From Pelotomaculum sp. (GTDB lineage Bacteria > Bacillota > Desulfotomaculia > Desulfotomaculales > Pelotomaculaceae), in the NCBI GenBank assembly GCA_003489345.1, contig DNIT01000017.1, positions 3,648-11,756 on the forward strand: DNA of 8,109 nucleotides. The letters are read 5' to 3'. Position numbers and translations under genes: made by a program. Position 1 is the first letter of the stretch. Each line of letters opens with the position of its first letter. This document shows positions 4,933 to 8,109 of this stretch, piece after piece. The notes beneath the pieces were generated by a model. It ran no database searches. It saw only the letters and a program-made list of their open reading frames with translations, and was not told the origin of the DNA.

Positions 4933-6033
4933 TTATTTGATGTTGCCGTGACTTACTGTAAATGTCTTATGATTCAATTCTTTTGAAAAACCTATATCTT
5001 CAGTTTTGGTGGTAGTAAGAAAGGTCTGTACCAAACTTCCGATTCTCTCAAAAATGGCCTGCCGCCGGTCATGATCCAACTCAAAAATGACATCGTCTAA
5101 AAGCAGAATCGGATACTCATCTATTTCTTCTTTCCACAGGTCAATCTGGGCAATTTTAAGAGTTAGCACAATGGTCCGCTGCTGCCCCTGGGATCCATAG
5201 ATTCTGGCGTCCCGTCCATTTATAAAAAAAATAAGGTCATCCCGGTGCGGACCCAGCAAAGATTGCGCTCTGTCAATCTCATCGGCCTGCATAAGGTACA
5301 ATTGTTGCTGAAATCTATTATAAATTTCTTCCTCGGACTTTAGCCCCTCCAACTTTATCGTCGACTTGTAACGAATGTCAAAATCTTCTACTCCTGCGGC
5401 TAATTCAAGGTACAGCGACCGCAGCAGCGGAGTAAACTTTTTAAGAAGCTCCAGTCTGAAATATAAAATTTTGGCTCCATAACGGCACAGCTGTTCATCC
5501 CAGACCTGTAAAGAACTTTTTTCTTCTCTCTTTTGCCTGACTTCCCTTAACAGATTGTTGCGTTGTACAAGCACGCGTTGATACCTGGCCAGGTTATGAG
5601 CGTATTGCGGATGAAAAGGACCTACCTCTAAATCTAAAAAACGCCGCCTCTCAAAAGGCGACCCTTTGACCAAAGCCAGATCATCCGCTGTAAAAAGTAC
5701 AACACCCGGCCAACCCAAAGGGCTGCCGCGTTTTAATGACCCGTTCACTTCAATCTTTTTAAATCCTGGTTTAAGAAAAATATTAACCTGGAGCGAACGT
5801 TGCTCTGTTTGCAGCAGGGAGTGAATATAAGAGAAGTCGCTTTCCCAGTTAATAATTTCTTTTTCCTTACCCGTACGAAAGGAATTTCCAATACATGCCA
5901 TATAAATAGATTCCAGTATATTGGTCTTGCCCTGCGCATTTTGACCGGTCAGGATGTTCAGAAAAAGTCCTGGTTCAAGGACCTGTTTATGATAATTTCT
6001 AAAATTGTTCAGCTCCAGTTGCTTTAGAAACAA
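4933..6033 (-). CDS. recF: DNA replication and repair protein RecF, 366 aa
   Basis: RecF is an SMC/Rad50-like ATPase that, with RecO and RecR, loads RecA at single-strand gaps and stalled forks. It shows the N-terminal FLKQLELNNFRNY motif, Walker A GQNAQGKT (30-37), the ABC signature SQGQQR (281-286), the family motif LLGPHRDDL (259-267) and Walker B ILLLDDVIFELD (309-320). Length is normal. I chose TTG 6033 because it gives the canonical N-terminus. A GGGAG lies 11 nt upstream, longer than ideal. An in-frame TTG at 6099 would add 22 hydrophobic residues (MFFSGGVLSACSS...) that no RecF is known to have, so that extension is probably not translated. It follows dnaN by 80 nt with no S4-domain gene (rlbA/yaaA) between them, unlike B. 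subtilis. Confidence 0.95.
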   Translation of the reverse strand: MFLKQLELNNFRNYHKQVLEPGLFLNILTGQNAQGKTNILESIYMACIGNSFRTGKEKEIINWESDFSYIHSLLQTEQRSLQVNIFLKPGFKKIEVNGSLKRGSPLGWPGVVLFTADDLALVKGSPFERRRFLDLEVGPFHPQYAHNLARYQRVLVQRNNLLREVRQKREEKSSLQVWDEQLCRYGAKILYFRLELLKKFTPLLRSLYLELAAGVEDFDIRYKSTIKLEGLKSEEEIYNRFQQQLYLMQADEIDRAQSLLGPHRDDLIFFINGRDARIYGSQGQQRTIVLTLKIAQIDLWKEEIDEYPILLLDDVIFELDHDRRQAIFERIGSLVQTFLTTTKTEDIGFSKELNHKTFTVSHGNIK

Positions 6034-6113
6034 AGACCTAACAACTCCCAACAAAAACAGGCTAGAACACGCTGATAAAACACCCCCAGAGAAAAACAAA
6101 TAGACAAGAGTCC

Positions 6114-7220
6114 CTATGCTCCCCGTAGGCGAACCGGAAGCAGTAGTGAAAGATATTCTTGATCATCAACCGGTCTAAGAACTCCCGGACTGAGAGGGCC
6201 GGTCAATTCCATGATTATTTCTTCCGAGCCCATGGCTTTCAAAACATCGCCGAGATAGCGGGCGTTAAATGCTACCTGAAACGGCTCTCCCTCTTGAAAA
6301 ACCGGGATTTCCTCATGCACTCTGCCGGCTTCCGTATTAACAGAAATAACCAGTGTGTTTTGTTCAAGGCTCATTTTTACGATAGGGGAGCCGTCCTTGG
6401 TCAGGAGAGAAGCCCTTTCCGTAGCTTCGGCCAATTCCTTTGTTTTAAGCCGTATCCTGGTAAGATGCTCCTGCGGGATGACCTGCTTGTAATTTGGAAA
6501 CTGACCGTCAATGAGACGGGAAATGAGACAGGTGTCATCAGCCCTAAAAAGAATCTGGTTTTCCGTAACTGTTATATTAACAGCTTTCTCCGGCTCTATG
6601 ATTTTTACCAACTCAGTTAAAGTTTTGCCTGGAATGATAATATTTATATCAATTTTTTCACAATTCTCCAGAGGAAGCCTGCGCCAGGCGAGACGATAAG
6701 TATCTGTTGCTATAACTTGAAGGTAGCCGTCATGTAATTCAAACAGGACCCCGTTAAAAACCGGACGGTTCTCATTGTTGGCAGCTGCAAAAACGACCTG
6801 CCTGACCAGCGCTCTTAATACTTCCACCGGCAAATCAAAGGTCAAATCACCGGATGGTATTGGAAAATCAGGAAATTCTTCAGCCGGATAGCCGTTGATA
6901 CTTGTCTCTGACTGACCGTACTGAATGGTAACGCTGCCGGTAACTGGTTCTGCTTTTAGCAAAACCGGCACGTCAGGTAGCCTTCGCACCAACTCGCTGA
7001 TATATCTGGCTGGAAGTACGGCGGCTCCCGGTTCTATAACTTCTGCTGCAAAAGAGCATCGTATCCCCATGTCGAGATCTGTGGCGGTAAGAAAAATCTT
7101 ATTATCAACAGCCTCAAATCTAATTCCTGAAAGTATAGGTAGAGGGTTTCTGACTGATACGGCCCTTTGCACGATCTGGACAGCGTTTAGAAGCTGTTCT
7201 TTGGCGGCAATTACTCTCAT
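6114..7220 (-). CDS. dnaN: DNA polymerase III sliding clamp (beta subunit), 368 aa
   Basis: DnaN is the ring-shaped dimer that tethers DNA polymerase III to the template and recruits MutS, Pol IV and other clamp-binding proteins. Three clamp domains cover about 1-120, 121-245 and 246-368. Characteristic segments are NPLPILSGI (25-33), NRPVFNGVLFE (151-161), ATDTYRLAWR (171-180, part of the peptide-binding cleft), DGQFPNY (238-244) and the C-terminal LLPVRL (360-365), which completes that cleft. The start is ATG 7220, with GGAG 7 nt upstream. An open frame continuing upstream to 7319 reads through the AT-rich origin DNA and gives an isoleucine/threonine-rich tail foreign to the family, so it is rejected. 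It is complete and ordinary. Confidence 0.98.
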   Translation of the reverse strand: MRVIAAKEQLLNAVQIVQRAVSVRNPLPILSGIRFEAVDNKIFLTATDLDMGIRCSFAAEVIEPGAAVLPARYISELVRRLPDVPVLLKAEPVTGSVTIQYGQSETSINGYPAEEFPDFPIPSGDLTFDLPVEVLRALVRQVVFAAANNENRPVFNGVLFELHDGYLQVIATDTYRLAWRRLPLENCEKIDINIIIPGKTLTELVKIIEPEKAVNITVTENQILFRADDTCLISRLIDGQFPNYKQVIPQEHLTRIRLKTKELAEATERASLLTKDGSPIVKMSLEQNTLVISVNTEAGRVHEEIPVFQEGEPFQVAFNARYLGDVLKAMGSEEIIMELTGPLSPGVLRPVDDQEYLSLLLPVRLRGA

Positions 7221-7230
7221 AGTTTTTCTC

Positions 7231-7273
7231 CATTTTTTTATTATTATAATATTATTTATTCTTAAAGATCTTT
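7231..7273. other. AT-rich DNA unwinding element of oriC (probable)
   Basis: This stretch just upstream of dnaN is almost pure A and T. It lies on the far side of the trio motif from the DnaA box, where duplex melting begins in B. subtilis. It includes a TATAAT (minus strand, 7243-7248), but no -35 box stands at proper spacing, so I read it as unwinding DNA more than as a dnaN promoter. Confidence 0.55.
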
Positions 7274-7291
7274 TAGTAATAGTAGTAGTAA
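7274..7291 (+). promoter_or_regulatory. DnaA-trio array (six triplets) of the replication origin
   Basis: On the plus strand six consecutive triplets read TAG TAA TAG TAG TAG TAA. DnaA-trios are 3'-[G/A]AT-5' repeats that guide DnaA-ATP filament growth from a double-stranded DnaA box onto one strand. Read 3' to 5' from the DnaA box (7301-7309), these are AAT GAT GAT GAT AAT GAT, an exact run of the motif. A 9-nt spacer separates them from the box. Position between dnaA and dnaN and the order box, trios, AT-rich DNA, dnaN match the B. subtilis basal unwinding system. Confidence 0.7.
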
Positions 7292-7300
7292 ATGTGATTA

Positions 7301-7309
7301 TGTGTATAA
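7301..7309 (-). promoter_or_regulatory. DnaA box (TTATACACA)
   Basis: The minus strand reads TTATACACA, an exact match to the consensus TTATNCACA. It is the only perfect box in the dnaA-dnaN spacer. It would nucleate DnaA next to the trio motif. A weaker 7-of-9 match, AAATCCACA, is on the plus strand at 7405-7413, closer to the dnaA stop. Confidence 0.7.
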
Positions 7310-7443
7310 GTAGCTGCAAAGATTGGTTAAGCTAGAAAATGTACATGTTGATTAGTTAGGGACAAAAGACAAAATAGTTTTACGCAGGGAATGGACCGTT
7401 TAAAAAATCCACAATTGTAGCAACAAGTTATAAGAGCAGACTG

Positions 7444-8109
7444 TTAATTCTTTTTAATAAGTTCAATCAGATGTTTTATTTTATCCTGTAAATCAACGTT
7501 TTGATTTAGTTCGGTGTTGATTTTGTCACAGGCGTGGATGACGGTGGTATGGTCCCGGCCGCCAAAAGCTTCTCCTATTTTGGGCAAGGATAAGTCGGTC
7601 AACTCCCGTACCAGATACATGGCTATCTGGCGGGGGAAGGCAACAAGTCTGGTCCTTTTCTTGGCCTTAAATTCTTCAATGCGCATATTGTAATAGGACG
7701 CCACTACTTCCTGGATCAGATCAACGGTGATCTGTTTGGGTTTTCTGGTAGGAAGCATGTCTTTCAGGACTTCCGAGGTTAAATCAGCATTAATCTCTTC
7801 ATGGTTGAGAGTGGCGTAAGCGATGACCCGGATCAGAGCTCCTTCAAGCTCCCGGATATTGGATTGAATATTGTAGGCGATAAAATAGATGCACTCGTCA
7901 GGTATGGAAAGATTTTCCTGTTGCGCCTTTTTCCTTAAGATAGCAATGCGCGTCTCTATATCGGGAGGTTGTATATCCGTAATCAACCCCCACTCGAAAC
8001 GGGAACGCAGCCTGTCTTCCAAAGTAGGGATATCCTTTGGCGGCCGGTCGCTGGATATAATGATCTGCTTATTGGCTTCATAGAGGGTGTTGAAAGTGTG
8101 GAAAAATTC
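7444..8109 (-). CDS. dnaA: Chromosomal replication initiator DnaA, C-terminal 221 residues (runs off the right edge)
   Basis: DnaA binds DnaA boxes and melts the origin as an ATP-dependent filament. The visible part begins just after the expected Walker B region (EFFHTFNTLYEANKQ). It continues with sensor I IIISSDRPP (16-24), box VII RLRSRFEWG (33-41) with the arginine finger, and sensor II NIRELEGALIR (84-94). It ends with DNA-binding domain IV: the basic KAKKRTR (148-154), AFPRQIAMYLVREL (157-170) and the DnaA signature GGRDHTTVIHA (183-193), which contacts the box. Walker A and domains I-II lie outside the window. The stop is TAA at 7444-7446. The 3' spacer carries a DnaA box, trios and AT-rich DNA, so DnaA probably acts directly beside its own gene. 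The frame is open to base 8109. Confidence 0.98.
   Translation of the reverse strand, partial: EFFHTFNTLYEANKQIIISSDRPPKDIPTLEDRLRSRFEWGLITDIQPPDIETRIAILRKKAQQENLSIPDECIYFIAYNIQSNIRELEGALIRVIAYATLNHEEINADLTSEVLKDMLPTRKPKQITVDLIQEVVASYYNMRIEEFKAKKRTRLVAFPRQIAMYLVRELTDLSLPKIGEAFGGRDHTTVIHACDKINTELNQNVDLQDKIKHLIELIKKN

Noticed and set aside
7243..7271. dnaN promoter from the TATAAT at 7243-7248
   Set aside because: The hexamer lies in nearly pure A+T and the sequence 17 nt upstream is AGATCT, not a -35 box. dnaN may still be transcribed from here, but the boxes cannot be supported.
7221..7319. N-terminal extension of DnaN through the origin spacer
   Set aside because: The added residues are translated AT-rich origin DNA; ATG 7220 has a good ribosome site and gives the family N-terminus.
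7395..7443. Terminator after dnaA
   Set aside because: Only a 4-bp TTGT/ACAA stem precedes a T6 run; too weak, and dnaA-dnaN read-through is common.

Overview
The window carries the chromosomal replication-initiation neighbourhood of a low-to-mid GC Firmicute. Everything convincing is on the minus strand. Read right to left, the order is dnaA (3' part only), dnaN, recF, remB (DUF370), gyrB, a coiled-coil gene, a stretch of small or broken ORFs, and gyrA (5' part only). The dnaA-dnaN-recF-remB-gyrB order, the RemB protein (largely a Firmicutes family), the GyrB of 636 residues without the long enterobacterial insertion, and the use of TTG starts with strong Shine-Dalgarno sequences point to Clostridia. 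A Peptococcaceae-type organism (Desulfotomaculum/Pelotomaculum relatives) is my best guess; this is inferred from protein character and gene order, not from a search.

Right end (7221-8109): the last 221 codons of DnaA, then a 223-nt AT-rich spacer before dnaN. The spacer holds what looks like the unwinding part of oriC: a consensus DnaA box (7301-7309), six DnaA-trio triplets (7274-7291) and an almost pure A+T stretch (7231-7273). They lie in the order box, trios, AT-rich DNA, dnaN, as in Bacillus subtilis.

Middle (2435-7220): DnaN (sliding clamp), RecF (gap-repair mediator), RemB (small DNA-binding regulator) and GyrB. The S4-domain gene that sits between dnaN and recF in B. subtilis is absent. 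GyrB has its own good promoter (4450-4478) and a strong intrinsic terminator (2435-2479), so it is probably a single-gene transcription unit.

Left third (1-2434): gyrA does not follow gyrB directly. About 2.2 kb intervene. They hold a 223-residue protein with a possible ribbon-helix-helix head and a long coiled coil, an Ala-rich 65-codon ORF, a 97-residue membrane or secreted small protein, and a 103-codon reading frame broken by an A7 tract and a TAG. A near-identical 23-nt element occurs twice, 630 bp apart, and there are many small palindromes. gyrA has a near-consensus promoter (373-401), a TTG start and a valine at the position equivalent to the quinolone-contact serine 83 of E. coli.

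Functionally the conserved genes form one set. DnaA opens the origin, DnaN clamps the polymerase, RecF rescues stalled forks, and gyrase (GyrA2GyrB2) sets the supercoiling needed for initiation. The least understood and most interesting parts are the coiled-coil gene and the eroded, repeat-bearing DNA between gyrB and gyrA.
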